This document shows, piece after piece, positions 51,407-60,089 of a stretch of 64,000 nt of DNA. This DNA comes from Streptomyces lydicus (GTDB lineage: Bacteria; Actinomycetota; Actinomycetes; Streptomycetales; Streptomycetaceae). Position 1 is the stretch's first letter. Every line of letters starts with the position of its first letter. The translations under genes and the position numbers were made by a program. Location: NCBI RefSeq assembly GCF_004125265.1, contig NZ_RDTE01000003.1, positions 5,332,001 through 5,396,000 on the forward strand. Direction: 5' to 3'. The notes under the pieces are model-generated. The model worked only from the letters and a program-made list of their open reading frames with translations. It was not told the DNA's origin and made no database searches.

Positions 51407-51834
51407 GACGAGAGCACCCCCTCCACGTAGTCGAGCAGCCGGGCGGTGGCTCCCAGGCCGCCCAGCACAATGATCTTCATCCGGGCCCGCTCCCGGTCGT
51501 AGGCCGTTTCGATCCGCAGTCGTTCGTCCCCGGGCCGGCCGTTGGTCGCCGAGCCCACCAGGAGGATGGTCAGGCGGTCGGCCGTCTCGGCGCTGACCCC
51601 GTCGATCTCCACGATGCTCGACACCTCGGAATGCCGCTGCCGCCGGTCCGTCTCTCCCGGGGGCGCCGGCACCGGACGGCCGGTGAACGCTTCCAGGTCC
51701 TCGTGCGCGATCCGGTACTGCTTGCCGATCCGGACCGCGGGGAGCCGCCCGTCCCGTACGTAGCCGCGGATGGTGCGTACGTGCAGGCCGAGGCGTTCGG
51801 CGACTTGCTCCACGGAGTAGAAGTGTTCGCTCAC
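51403..51834 (-). CDS. Excisionase/MerR-type HTH protein
   Basis: A 143-residue protein. Residues 1-60 form a winged helix of the excisionase family (YSVEQVAERLGLHVRTIRGYVRDGRLPAVRIGKQYRI, then EDLEAFTG). The rest (about 75-143) is a compact domain with alternating hydrophobic strands (SSIVEIDGVSAETADRLTILLVG; RMKIIVLGGLGATARLLDYVEGVL), probably dimerising or ligand-binding. Coupled to the hydrolase gene. It may regulate this operon rather than act in excision. Confidence 0.85.
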   Translation of the reverse strand: MSEHFYSVEQVAERLGLHVRTIRGYVRDGRLPAVRIGKQYRIAHEDLEAFTGRPVPAPPGETDRRQRHSEVSSIVEIDGVSAETADRLTILLVGSATNGRPGDERLRIETAYDRERARMKIIVLGGLGATARLLDYVEGVLSS

Positions 51835-51869
51835 GAAAGTACCTTAACGTTCCCTGTGGGGTAATGGCA

Positions 51870-51905
51870 TGGGGAAGGTTAGGGAAGGTTAGGGAAAGTT
51901 GGGGG
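51870..51905. repeat. GGTTAGGGAA short repeat
   Basis: Two perfect and one imperfect copy of a 10-bp unit GGTTAGGGAA in the 109-bp gap between the HTH gene start and the M23 gene stop. Non-coding. Confidence 0.6.
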
Positions 51906-51943
51906 GCTTGAGGGCGACGGGGGAGCGTAGAGGCGGGAGCGGG

Positions 51944-52513
51944 TCAGCGGGTGAAGGACCGCGAGGTGAGGCGGATGCCGTGTCTGGCCAGGTAGGTGAG
52001 GGGGTTGATGTCCGAGCCGTAGCGGCGGTTCTTGCGGACCTCTAGGTGGAGGTGGGGGCCGGTGACGCGGCCGGTGGCGCCGCTGTAGCCGAGGCGGGTG
52101 CGGGCGCGGACCTTCTGGCCGGGGCGGACGGTGATGCGCGAGAGGTGGCCGAAGAGGATGTAGCGGCCGTCGTTCATCCGGATCGTCACGGCCTTGCCGT
52201 AGTCGCCCGATCTCCTGGCGAGGACGACGGTGCCCGAACCCACGGATCTGACCCGGGTCCCGGAGCGGACGGCGAGGTCGATGCCGGTGTGGTGGCCGGC
52301 GCGCCAGTGGCCGCGGGCGCCGTAGGGCGAGCTGATGCGGTAGTGCGCGGTGGTGGGGTGGGTCCACTTGCCGGAGTGGGTGCCGGCGGCGGTGGGCGCG
52401 GCGGCGTGGGCCGCCTGGGAGGCCGTCAGCGCGAGGACACTGCCCATGGCCGACGTGGCTATGGCGTGGAGCAGCATTCTGCGGAGTGGGGGGCGGGTAC
52501 GGAATGGGGTCAT
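51944..52513 (-). CDS. M23-family secreted metallopeptidase
   Basis: Probable peptidoglycan endopeptidase. The 189-residue protein has a signal peptide (about 1-38, cleaved after AQAHA-like AAHA), then the LytM/M23 domain with HHTGIDLAV (zinc His and Asp), the mid GKAVTIRMNDG, and the C-terminal HLHLEVRKNRRYG zinc motif (HxH). Single domain without LysM or other binding modules. No riboswitch-like leader of the ydaO type was seen upstream. Confidence 0.92.
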   Translation of the reverse strand: MTPFRTRPPLRRMLLHAIATSAMGSVLALTASQAAHAAAPTAAGTHSGKWTHPTTAHYRISSPYGARGHWRAGHHTGIDLAVRSGTRVRSVGSGTVVLARRSGDYGKAVTIRMNDGRYILFGHLSRITVRPGQKVRARTRLGYSGATGRVTGPHLHLEVRKNRRYGSDINPLTYLARHGIRLTSRSFTR

Positions 52514-52660
52514 ATGGCGAGCCCACGCCTTGTGACGGGTGGTCGCATCCCGGGGCGGGCCGCCGGGCCGCCGAACGGGTGGAGGTTGGCCGGGCGGGTG
52601 AGCCTCGTTGGGCCGGGCGGCCGGATAGGGATCGCGGGAGTACGGGGCGGGCGGGGCGCC

Positions 52661-53929
52661 TCAGACCCCCAGGCGTCCGACCGCCTTGAGGACCTGGCCC
52701 GCGCCGTCCTCGGCGGCGAGGCGGTGGGCGGCCTCGGCGGCGTGGTCGCGGCGGCCGGGGGCGGCGGTGGCCTGGGTGAGGGCGTGGGCCAGGCGGGCGA
52801 CGGCGTGGTCGGCGGACAGCTCGGCGAAGGGGATCGGGGCGGTGGCCGCGCCCAGGGAGGCCAGGCGGGCGGCCCAGAAGGGCTGGTCGGCGGTGACCGG
52901 GACCGGGACGGTGGGGATGCCTGCGCGCAGCCCGGCGGCGGCGGTTCCGGCGCCGCAGTGGTGGACCACGGCAGCCATGCGGGGGAAGAGGAGGGCGTGC
53001 GGGACGTCGCCGATGGTGAGCAGGTCGTCGTGCCCGGGGGTGTGGCGGGTGGTCAGCCCGGCCCACCCGGACTGGAGGATGCCGCGGACCTTGGCGCGGC
53101 GCAGGGCGGCGGCCGCGAGGGCGCTCAGGCGCTCACCGTCGCCGCTCGCCATGCTGCCGAAGCCGATGAAGACCGGGGGCGGGCCCGCGGTGAGGAAGTC
53201 CTCGACGAGGGACGGGAGTTGAGCATCCGGTGCGTGCCAGGGCCACCAGTTGCCGACCACGTCCAGGCCGGTACGCCAGTCCGCGGGGCGGGGCACCAGT
53301 ACCTCGCTGAAGCCGTGCAGGACCGGCCGGCCGGCAGCTTCGGCGCGGCGGCGGGCCGTGCGGGCGGTGGCGGGCGGCAGGCCGAGGCGGGCCCGGAGGT
53401 CGCGGGTCGCGTCCGCGTAGAGGCGGTCGATGACGCGGAGCGACAGGCGTCCTGCGGCGCGGTTGCCCCAACGGCCCAGCGAGCGGGCGCCGCTGACGAC
53501 CGGGGCGAAGTCGCCGGTGGGCGCGCCGGGTACGAGGGGCAGGTCCAGGTACGGGATGTTCCTCGCCTCGGCGAGGTGGTGGCCGAGTGGCGCGGTGGTG
53601 GCGGAGAGCAGGAGGAGGCCGGTGTCCGGGTGGGCGGCCTCGGCGATTCCGCCGCCCAGTTCCTTGATGAAGGCGGCGGCCCGGCGCATGAGGGCACGTT
53701 TGCCGGCGGGGCGGGCGGGCCGCGCCGGTCCGGCGGCGTCCGGGCGGCGGGTGCGGGGGTCGGCCGGCAGACGGCGGAACTCCAGGCCGGCGGCTCGTAC
53801 CAGGCCGGCGTAGGTGTCGTGCGTGGCCAGGGTGACCTCGTGCCCGGCCTCGCGGAGGCGGGCGCCCAGGCCGGTGTACGGGGCGACGTCGCCGTACGAT
53901 CCGGCGGCGGTGATCAGGATGTTCGTCAT
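52661..53929 (-). CDS. GT1-family glycosyltransferase (macrolide/natural product type)
   Basis: A 422-residue sugar transferase using a nucleotide-sugar donor. The N-terminal acceptor domain starts with ILITAAGSYGDVAPYTGLGARLREAGHEVTLATH (in parts), the form common to UGT/MGT enzymes. The C-terminal donor domain has FIGFGSMASGDGERL, the DVPHALLFPRMAAVVHHCGAGTAAAGLRAGIPTVPVPVTADQPFWA block (nucleotide-binding motif in parts). Enzymes of this type glycosylate natural products or inactivate macrolides. The acceptor is unknown. No aglycone biosynthesis genes adjoin it; a TipA-like regulator lies upstream on the same strand. Confidence 0.9.
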   Translation of the reverse strand: MTNILITAAGSYGDVAPYTGLGARLREAGHEVTLATHDTYAGLVRAAGLEFRRLPADPRTRRPDAAGPARPARPAGKRALMRRAAAFIKELGGGIAEAAHPDTGLLLLSATTAPLGHHLAEARNIPYLDLPLVPGAPTGDFAPVVSGARSLGRWGNRAAGRLSLRVIDRLYADATRDLRARLGLPPATARTARRRAEAAGRPVLHGFSEVLVPRPADWRTGLDVVGNWWPWHAPDAQLPSLVEDFLTAGPPPVFIGFGSMASGDGERLSALAAAALRRAKVRGILQSGWAGLTTRHTPGHDDLLTIGDVPHALLFPRMAAVVHHCGAGTAAAGLRAGIPTVPVPVTADQPFWAARLASLGAATAPIPFAELSADHAVARLAHALTQATAAPGRRDHAAEAAHRLAAEDGAGQVLKAVGRLGV

Positions 53930-54114
53930 GGGCGTCGGCCTTCTCGGGCGGGGAGGGAGTCAGGGGGTGGGGCTGCGGCACGGTGGGGCAGGGCAGGGCA
54001 GGGTGGTCCCGTAGGGGCAGGGCGGCGTGGCCCGGGTGCGCGGGGCAGACGGGAGTTCGGCGGCAGGCCCTGCGGGAGCCCGGAGGGGGAGCCCTAAGGG
54101 TCTCCAGGGATCCC

Positions 54115-54894
54115 TTAGGGCTCCGGTGACTGGCGTACCGCGTTGGCGTGCACGGCGGTGCGCACATACGCGGCGAGGCCGGGCCGCTGTTCGCCGGGCG
54201 GGACGACCAGGGCGAAGGCGCGGGGGTCGGCGGCGAAGTCGTCGGCGATCCGGCCGTGCATATCGGTGGGGCAGGGGGTGAACCAGCGGGTGATGTGCCG
54301 GCGCTGTTCCTCCGCGAGGTCCATGGCGCGTTCGCCGTCCGCGGGCTCCCCGGCGTCGAAGGCGGCGGTCAGCCGCCGGCGCCAGTCGGCGTGCTCGGCC
54401 ATGAGGGTCGCCCAGTCCTCCTTGGAGTGCGCGGCGGCCCGCGCCATCGAGCGCTGGTGGCCTTCGAGGTGCTGCCCCTTCAGACGGGCCTCGGTGGCGT
54501 AGGTGAGGTCGAAGGTCACCTCGCCGAAGACCTCGAAGCGCTCCTCGGGGGTCAGCTGCACGCCGGTCTCCTGGACCTGCATGGCGTTCTCGGCGACCTC
54601 GACCAGCCGTTGCAGCTTGGCGATCTGGTCGTTGAGGCTGCGGTGCCGGGCGCGGAGGTGATCGAGGGCGTTGGCCTGCGGGTCCTCCAGGATGGTGGCG
54701 ATCTCGTCGAGCGGGAAGCCCAGTTCCCGGTAGAAGAGGATCTGCTGCAGCCGGGCGAGGTCGGCATCGCTGTAGAGGCGGTAGCCGGCGGGGCTGCGGT
54801 CGCTGGGGGAGAGCAGGCCGGCCTTGTCGTAGTGGTGCAGGGTCCGCACCGTGATGCCCGCGAATCCCGAGACCTGCCCGACCGAATATCTCAT
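54115..54894 (-). CDS. TipA-like MerR regulator lacking the second TipAS cysteine
   Basis: MerR-type activator with a TipAS ligand domain, about 259 residues. The N-terminal winged helix reads SVGQVSGFAGITVRTLHHYDKAGLLSPSDRSPAGYRLYSDADLARLQQ (in parts), very close to S. coelicolor TipA. The ligand domain follows the coiled coil, with TPEERFEVFGEV and the ending PGLAAYVRTAVHANAVRQSP. In TipA the thiopeptide-binding segment has two cysteines about seven residues apart; here only the first is kept (FTPCPTDMHGR) and the second is Arg. Covalent capture of thiopeptides may therefore fail. ATG 54894 preferred; 54909 is possible. Confidence 0.9.
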   Translation of the reverse strand: MRYSVGQVSGFAGITVRTLHHYDKAGLLSPSDRSPAGYRLYSDADLARLQQILFYRELGFPLDEIATILEDPQANALDHLRARHRSLNDQIAKLQRLVEVAENAMQVQETGVQLTPEERFEVFGEVTFDLTYATEARLKGQHLEGHQRSMARAAAHSKEDWATLMAEHADWRRRLTAAFDAGEPADGERAMDLAEEQRRHITRWFTPCPTDMHGRIADDFAADPRAFALVVPPGEQRPGLAAYVRTAVHANAVRQSPEP

Positions 54895-55180
54895 CGCAGC
54901 GCCTTTCATCCCGCCTGGCCGGCCATCCCGTCCTTCCCGGTGGGGTGCCACCGGTGGCGGGCCGTGCCGTCCTTCAGGGTGGAACCTGACGTGGGGTGAG
55001 GGTCAAGCGGGGGCGGGGAAGAAGGCGGGCGGGGTGCGCGGGCGCGAGGACGGCAGGGGGACGGCAGGGATGCCGGCCGCTCGCCGGTCCCGCCCGGTTC
55101 ACCGCCCGCCCGGCGCGGCCAGCCCGCCCGGTTCACCGCCCCCGGCCCGCCCGGTTCACTGCCCGCCCGGCCCGTCCGCC

Positions 55181-55576
55181 TCAGCTCTCCGGATACCGGT
55201 CCTGCAGCACCGAGTTCATCAGCGCCTGGACGTCCTCGCGGTCCAGCCCCTCCGCGCGGGCCCGGTCCACCCAGGAGCGGAGCTCTTCGCGCAGCAGGGC
55301 GTCCGCCGCGGACTCGGGGCGGGCGAGCGTACGGCTGACGAAGGTGCCGAGGCCGGGGCGCGGTTCGACCAGGCCCTCGCGTTCCAGCTCGCGGTAGGCC
55401 TTGAGGGTCGTGTTGGGGTTGACCTTGGTCGTGGCGGCGACCTGCGCGGCGGTGGGCAGCCGGTCGCCCTCCACCAGGATGCCCAACCGCAGTGCCTGCT
55501 GGACCTGTTGGACGATCTGGAGGTAGGTGGCGACGCCGCTGCGGCGGTCGATGCGGAATTCGACGACGCTCACCAC
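55181..55576 (-). CDS. GntR regulator, YtrA subfamily
   Basis: A 131-residue regulator with a winged-helix domain (about 8-75; VATYLQIVQQVQQALRLGIL, then AATTKVNPNTTLKAYRELEREGLV) and a short C-terminal helical tail rather than a ligand domain. This is the YtrA layout, which usually controls ABC exporter genes. It lies downstream of, and on the same strand as, such an exporter, separated by 232 bp. GTG start with AGAGAGG upstream. Confidence 0.88.
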   Translation of the reverse strand: MVSVVEFRIDRRSGVATYLQIVQQVQQALRLGILVEGDRLPTAAQVAATTKVNPNTTLKAYRELEREGLVEPRPGLGTFVSRTLARPESAADALLREELRSWVDRARAEGLDREDVQALMNSVLQDRYPES

Positions 55577-55637
55577 CTCTCTGCTGCTTTCGCCGGTGCC
55601 GCCCCGCGGACCGCGATTGCCACCCTCATGGCCGCGG

Positions 55638-55680
55638 GTGCCGCTCTGTGGGCGGCGGGTGCCGCCCTGTGGGCCGCCGG
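55638..55680. repeat. 21-bp tandem repeat in the gap between GntR and the permease
   Basis: Two near-identical 21-bp units (GCGGGTGCCGCTCTGTGGGCG pattern, interrupted here for length) within the 232-bp gap 55577-55808. The gap may hold the GntR promoter; an alternative reading frame on the plus strand looks hydrophobic (AALWAAGAALWAAG) but has no start with a ribosome site. Confidence 0.5.
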
Positions 55681-55808
55681 GACCGTGCTGCCCGACCGCT
55701 TGATGATCGGCCCGGCCGTGCCGGGTGTCAAAGCGCCGCCCGGGGGATTCCCCGTACGCGGGGAAACCGCGGGCCGCCGCCCGAGCCGTCCGTCGTGCGC
55801 CGCGCCGT

Positions 55809-56861
55809 TCAGAGCGGCCGCCGGTGTGCCCGCCAGACGACGCACGCGAGGACCATGGCTGCCAGCGCCAGCAGAATCCCCGCGCCCAGCCACTGCATCC
55901 CCGCCATCTGTCCGTAGTCGAAGTACTGGGTCACCCGGCTCACGATGCCCAGCTTGGCCCGGCAGGCACCGGTGTCTCCGGTGGTGCAGGTGCCGAAGCC
56001 GTAGAGCCTGCCGTCCGCGGTGGACACCCAGTCGTCTATCCGTACGGAGGCGGCGGGCAGCGACGGGCCGTCGCCGCCGTACGGGTAGCTGACGCTGCGC
56101 AGCGTGCCGAGGAGGCCGGGCACCTTTTCGTCCCAGACCACGGTGGCGGCCACGGAGAGGACGAGGGTGGCCGCCATCGCCGCCGTCACCCGCTTGAACA
56201 GCATGCCGAGGGCGATACCGCAGGACGTCAGGAACAGGGCGGTGGCCACCGGCACCGGCCCGGTGGTGTCGAAGGCGCCGCTCTCCAGCCAGTCGCCGTC
56301 GGCGACCAGGGCGTGGGCCGGGGACCACAGCCAGGTGAAGGCGGCCGACAGCAGGGTCATGCACAGCACGACGAGGGCCAGCGGCAGGCCGAGCGTGGCG
56401 GCGAGCCAGCGGCCGCGGCTCGCGGACTGGGTGGTGACCAGCTTGAGGGTGCCGCGCTCCTGCTCGCCCGCGATCAGCGGTGCGCCGAGGAACAGGCCGG
56501 CGAGCAGGGGAAGGAGCCGCAGGAAGTGGACATCCCGGCTGAACATCGTGCCGAAGCTGCTCTGGAACTCCGTGGACACCCGGCTCCCGGCGCCCGCCGA
56601 GGCGCCCTTGGCGTGCAGGAAGTCCATCAGGCCGATGCGCTGGTAGGCGAAGGTGGCACAGCCCGCGACGGTGATCAGCAGGCCGGTGCGCAGCAGCGCG
56701 CGGTGCCGGCGCCAGACCAGCCAGGGCAGGCCGTGCAGCAGCCCGCGGCGGACCGCGGCCGCGGGACCGCTGCCCGCGTCCGTGCCCGTGCCCGTGTCGG
56801 CTTCCGCAGCCGTGCCCGCGTCCGTCCCGCCCGGTGTGACGGCGTTGCCGGTCCGGCTCAT
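55809..56861 (-). CDS. ABC transporter permease
   Basis: A 350-residue membrane protein with a Thr/Gly/Ala-rich N-terminus (about 1-35) and about six helices, with the LIAGEQERGTLKLVTTQSASRGRWLAATL segment typical of ABC-2 type permeases. The start overlaps the ATP-binding gene by 4 nt (ATGA). A large extracytoplasmic loop (about 235-300) has three cysteines (CTTGDTGAC and one more). The substrate is unknown; the partner GntR suggests stress-linked export. Confidence 0.88.
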   Translation of the reverse strand: MSRTGNAVTPGGTDAGTAAEADTGTGTDAGSGPAAAVRRGLLHGLPWLVWRRHRALLRTGLLITVAGCATFAYQRIGLMDFLHAKGASAGAGSRVSTEFQSSFGTMFSRDVHFLRLLPLLAGLFLGAPLIAGEQERGTLKLVTTQSASRGRWLAATLGLPLALVVLCMTLLSAAFTWLWSPAHALVADGDWLESGAFDTTGPVPVATALFLTSCGIALGMLFKRVTAAMAATLVLSVAATVVWDEKVPGLLGTLRSVSYPYGGDGPSLPAASVRIDDWVSTADGRLYGFGTCTTGDTGACRAKLGIVSRVTQYFDYGQMAGMQWLGAGILLALAAMVLACVVWRAHRRPL

Positions 56862-57787
56862 GCGGCGGCCCCGTGCGGTCCGCCGGTGCGGGCCTCGTCC
56901 GCGATCAGGGTGGGCGCGTCGGGCGAGCGCAGGTAGGCCAGCAGGACCTCCTCCAGGCTCGGCGTCAGCGAGTCCCAGCTGTCGGAGAGCGGGCCGTGCG
57001 GCCGGACCAGGGCGCTGAACTGCCGCCCGCTGATCCGGGACTCGACCACGGTGTGCTGCCGGCGCAGCTCCTCGGGCACCCCGCCGTCGTCACCGGCCAC
57101 GCCCGTCACCAGCTGATGCGCGGGCACCAGTTCCTCGGTCTGGCCGGCCATCCGCAGCCGGCCCTCGGCGAGCACCAGGAGGTAGTCACACATGACCTCC
57201 ATCTCGGCGAGCATGTGGGACGACATCAGGACCGTGGTGCCGTGCTCCGCGGCCTCGGCCATCAGCAGCCCCGACAGCTCGTGCCGGGCGAGCGGGTCGA
57301 GGTCGGACATCGGCTCGTCGAGCAGCAGCAGCTCGGGCCGCTTGCCGAAGGCGAGGGCGAAGGCGACGCGGGTGCGCTGGCCGCCGGAGAGGGTGCCGAT
57401 CCGGGCGCCGAGCGGCACCTTCCCCGACCGTACGATCCGCTCGGCCAGTGCCTGGTCCCAGCGCGGGTTCAGCTCACGGCCCAGGCGCAGGGTCTCGGCC
57501 ACGGTGAAGCGCGGGTAGAGCGGCTTGTCCTGCGCGAGGAAGGCGACCCGCTGCAGGACGGCGGGGTCGGAGACCGGGACGCCGAACAGCTTCAGGGTGC
57601 CGGTGGTCGGCTGGATCAGCCGGGTCGCGGTGCCCAGGAAGGTGCTCTTGCCCGCGCCGTTCGGTCCGACGAGTGCGCAGATGTGGCCGGCGGGAAGCCG
57701 GAAGGAGCAGTCACGCAGCGCCCAGCCGCGGCGGTACTTCTTCCCCAGACCTTCGGCCTCGATGGCCCATGGGCTCGGGTCGCTCAC
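56858..57787 (-). CDS. ABC transporter ATP-binding protein
   Basis: Energises the coupled permease. The 309-residue protein has Walker A GPNGAGKST, Q-loop FLAQDKPL, signature LSGGQRTRVAFALA, Walker B ELLLLDEPMSDLDP and the switch His in LMSSHMLAEME. GTG 57787 follows GGGGGG and matches homologue starts; an ORF to 57856 runs into the promoter region. Translationally coupled to the permease; YtrA-type GntR downstream. Confidence 0.93.
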   Translation of the reverse strand: MSDPSPWAIEAEGLGKKYRRGWALRDCSFRLPAGHICALVGPNGAGKSTFLGTATRLIQPTTGTLKLFGVPVSDPAVLQRVAFLAQDKPLYPRFTVAETLRLGRELNPRWDQALAERIVRSGKVPLGARIGTLSGGQRTRVAFALAFGKRPELLLLDEPMSDLDPLARHELSGLLMAEAAEHGTTVLMSSHMLAEMEVMCDYLLVLAEGRLRMAGQTEELVPAHQLVTGVAGDDGGVPEELRRQHTVVESRISGRQFSALVRPHGPLSDSWDSLTPSLEEVLLAYLRSPDAPTLIADEARTGGPHGAAA

Positions 57788-57800
57788 CCGGATCCCCCCT

Positions 57801-57835
57801 TTAGCTAGTTGATTAGTGGAATGAGTATGGAGAGC
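57801..57835 (-). promoter_or_regulatory. AT-rich promoter/operator of the ABC operon
   Basis: A TA-rich patch (TTAGCTAGTTGATTAG) directly upstream of the ribosome site, unlike its GC-rich surroundings. Short CTA/TAG symmetry may mark the GntR operator; symmetry is weak. Confidence 0.4.
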
Positions 57836-57921
57836 GGTCGGGAGGCGTGTCAACAAAAGTCAGGTCCCCGCCCGTGCCCAGGCGTGGGCGGGGAGGCCGG
57901 CGCGCGTCGGCCCGGTGTCCC

Positions 57922-58410
57922 TCAGAAGCGCTCCACCAGCGATTTCGTCATGCACCGGCTGTCCTCGTAGGCCCGGTACAGCCCGAACTTCTTCTCGGCC
58001 ATCACATAGCCGCTGGAGGCGTACAGCTCCAGTGCCTCGGGCTGCTTGGTGCCGGTCTCCAGCACCATCCGGGTGCGCCCCGCGGCCCGCGCGTCCGCTT
58101 CCAGGGCGGCCAGGATCCGCCGGGCCAGCCCCCGCCCGCGCGCCTCCTGGAGCACGAACATCCGCTTGATCTCGGCGTCGCCCCTCTCGTACCCCTCCGC
58201 CGCGTCCTCCTGCAGCCGCCATCCTCCGGTGGCCAGCGGGCGGGTGCCGTCGTACGCGATCAGATACGTGCCGCGCGGCGGGAGGAACATCTCCGGGGCG
58301 AGCGGGGTGATGTCGCCGTCGTCGCCGTAGCGCCGGGCGTACTCCTGCTGCACCAGCGCGTCGAGGGCGACCGCGTCGGGGTGGTCGTAGCGGACGGGGC
58401 ATATCTCCAT
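57922..58410 (-). CDS. GNAT-family N-acetyltransferase
   Basis: A 162-residue acetyltransferase. The acetyl-CoA motif is EARGRGLARRILAALEADARAAG (in parts), preceded by AEIKRMFVLQ and followed by LETGTKQPEALELYASSGY. Substrate unknown. ATG 58410 has GGAAT context with no strong ribosome site. Divergent from the exonuclease gene. Confidence 0.88.
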   Translation of the reverse strand: MEICPVRYDHPDAVALDALVQQEYARRYGDDGDITPLAPEMFLPPRGTYLIAYDGTRPLATGGWRLQEDAAEGYERGDAEIKRMFVLQEARGRGLARRILAALEADARAAGRTRMVLETGTKQPEALELYASSGYVMAEKKFGLYRAYEDSRCMTKSLVERF

Positions 58411-58545
58411 TCCGGAAAGCGTACGGGTGAGCGGGCGGGCGGCGCGATCAGGATTCCGGGATGGGTATCGTGCCGGGTGCTCGCCGTGACCACCGTGAGG
58501 TGTGTGGGGCAGCCTCCTCCCGCCTGCGAAACCAAGGAGCATGTT

Positions 58546-59349
58546 GTGCTCACCGTGACCACCGTGAATGTGAACGGGCTGCGCGCCGCGGCCAAGAAGG
58601 GCTTTGTCCCGTGGCTGGCGGGGACCGCGGCCGATGTGCTCTGCCTGCAGGAGGTGCGGGCCGAGACCGCTCAGCTCCCGGAGGAGGTACGGGAGCCCGC
58701 GGGCTGGCACACCGTGCACGCCCCCGCGGCGGCCAAGGGCCGGGCCGGGGTCTCGCTCTACACCCGGCGGGAGCCGGAGCGGGTGCAGGTGGGTTTCGGA
58801 TCGGCGGAATTCGACGACAGCGGGCGGTACGTCGAGGCGGACCTGCCCGGTGTGACCGTCGCCAGCCTCTACCTGCCCTCCGGCGAGGTCGGCACCGAGC
58901 GGCAGGACGAGAAGGAACGCTTTCTGGCGGAGTTCCTGCCCTACCTCGTCGGCCTGCGCAAACGGGCCGCGGCGGACGGCCGTGAGGTGGTGGTGTGCGG
59001 GGACTGGAACATCGCCCACCAGGAAGCCGACCTGAAGAACTGGAAGGCCAACCGGAAGAAGTCCGGCTTCCTCCCGGAGGAGCGCGCCTGGCTGACCGAT
59101 GTCCTCGACGAGACCCGCGGCGGCTATGCGGACGTGGTCCGCGGCCTGCACCCGGACACCGAGGGCCCGTACTCGTGGTGGTCCTACCGGGGCCGCGCCT
59201 TCGACAACGACGCGGGGTGGCGCATCGACTACGCCATGGCCACGCCCGGTCTGGCGCGGTGCGCGGTGAAGGCGTACGTGGAGCGGGCGGCCAGTCATGA
59301 CCAGCGGTGGTCCGATCATGCGCCGGTGACGGTCGTTTTCGATCGGTAG
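58546..59349 (+). CDS. xth: Exodeoxyribonuclease III / AP endonuclease
   Basis: DNA repair nuclease of the EEP superfamily. The 267-residue protein has TVNVNGLRAAAKKG, the metal-binding LCLQEVRAE (Glu), the active-site GDWNIAHQEADL block, and the C-terminal WRIDYAMATPGLA and WSDHAPV motifs with the catalytic Asp-His pair. GTG 58546 has AAGGAGC at good spacing; another GTG follows at 58555. Confidence 0.95.
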   Translation: MLTVTTVNVNGLRAAAKKGFVPWLAGTAADVLCLQEVRAETAQLPEEVREPAGWHTVHAPAAAKGRAGVSLYTRREPERVQVGFGSAEFDDSGRYVEADLPGVTVASLYLPSGEVGTERQDEKERFLAEFLPYLVGLRKRAAADGREVVVCGDWNIAHQEADLKNWKANRKKSGFLPEERAWLTDVLDETRGGYADVVRGLHPDTEGPYSWWSYRGRAFDNDAGWRIDYAMATPGLARCAVKAYVERAASHDQRWSDHAPVTVVFDR

Positions 59350-59442
59350 CGGGTCGGGGGATCGCCGGCCGGCCGGGGCAGCCGGGCCTGGACGGGACGA
59401 GCAGCGGGGGGAGGCGGCCTGGACGCCTTCGCGCAGCAGAAA

Positions 59443-59469
59443 CGGCCCGCCGGGATGCGGCGGGCCGTC
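59443..59469. terminator. Terminator between exonuclease and secreted protein genes
   Basis: ACGGCCCGCCG (59443-59453) and CGGCGGGCCGT (59459-59469) flank GGATG between convergent genes. Confidence 0.8.
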
Positions 59470-59507
59470 GTGCAGCGGGAGGCGTGGTCGGTGCTCCGGC
59501 CGGTGCC

Positions 59508-60020
59508 TCAGGCGATGCGGGAGAACTTCACGTAGCCGCCGTTGTCGGGACGCTCCCAGATGCCGCGGAAGGCCCAGTTGATGTAGCCGCCGTCGCCCTG
59601 GTTCGTGAACTCGCCGTCCTCGAAGATCCAGATGCCGTAGGTGACGCCGTCGTAGGTGGCCGAGCCGTACTGCTTCACGCCGTTGAGGTGGTCCTCGTAC
59701 GGCTGGCTGAGGTTGTGGACCATGACGTTGTAGTGCTGGCCGCTCTCGTAGAACGCGGTCTCCATCAGGTTCTTGACGAAGCCTTCGCGGTTCTGGGCGG
59801 TCTTGACCGCGGCCTCGATCTTGTTGGCGATGCCGAGGACGTCGACGTTGAAGTTCACGTTGGCGTTGGCGCCGACGCTGACCGGCGACTCGCCCGCCGC
59901 GGCGGCGGCAGCGGCCGGGGCGGCCGACGCGGTCGCCGGGAAGGCGACGGCAGTGCCGCTCAGCGCCGCGCACAGCGCCGCGGCCGCAAGGCCCTTCTTC
60001 ACGACAGTCTTGGTAACCAT
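59508..60020 (-). CDS. Small secreted protein of unknown function
   Basis: A 170-residue protein with a signal peptide (about 1-35, cleaved near ASA-AP), a short Ala-rich linker and a mature domain of about 120 residues (AVKTAQNREGFVKNLMETAFYESGQHYNVMVHNLSQPYEDHL in parts; YGIWIFEDGEFTNQGDGG; final GYVKFSRIA). No Cys in the mature part and no catalytic motif seen. Asp and aromatic residues are unevenly distributed, as in some stress-exported Streptomyces proteins. A 39-nt hairpin precedes the start. Confidence 0.8.
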   Translation of the reverse strand: MVTKTVVKKGLAAAALCAALSGTAVAFPATASAAPAAAAAAAGESPVSVGANANVNFNVDVLGIANKIEAAVKTAQNREGFVKNLMETAFYESGQHYNVMVHNLSQPYEDHLNGVKQYGSATYDGVTYGIWIFEDGEFTNQGDGGYINWAFRGIWERPDNGGYVKFSRIA

Positions 60021-60050
60021 GGTTCTCCTCCATGTGTACGGGGATGCAGT

Positions 60051-60089
60051 CCTCTCCGGTCCCCGGGTGTGTCCCGGAGACCGGAGAGG
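60051..60089 (-). promoter_or_regulatory. Hairpin in the leader of the secreted protein gene
   Basis: CCTCTCCGGT (60051-60060) and ACCGGAGAGG (60080-60089) pair, with further inner pairing CCCGGG/CCCGGA-type, 31 nt upstream of the start. It could be a leader attenuator or a site for the divergent SARP gene. Confidence 0.55.

Noticed and set aside
52514..52660. c-di-AMP (ydaO) riboswitch before the M23 peptidase
   Set aside because: The conserved motifs of this riboswitch class are not found on the minus strand of this gap.
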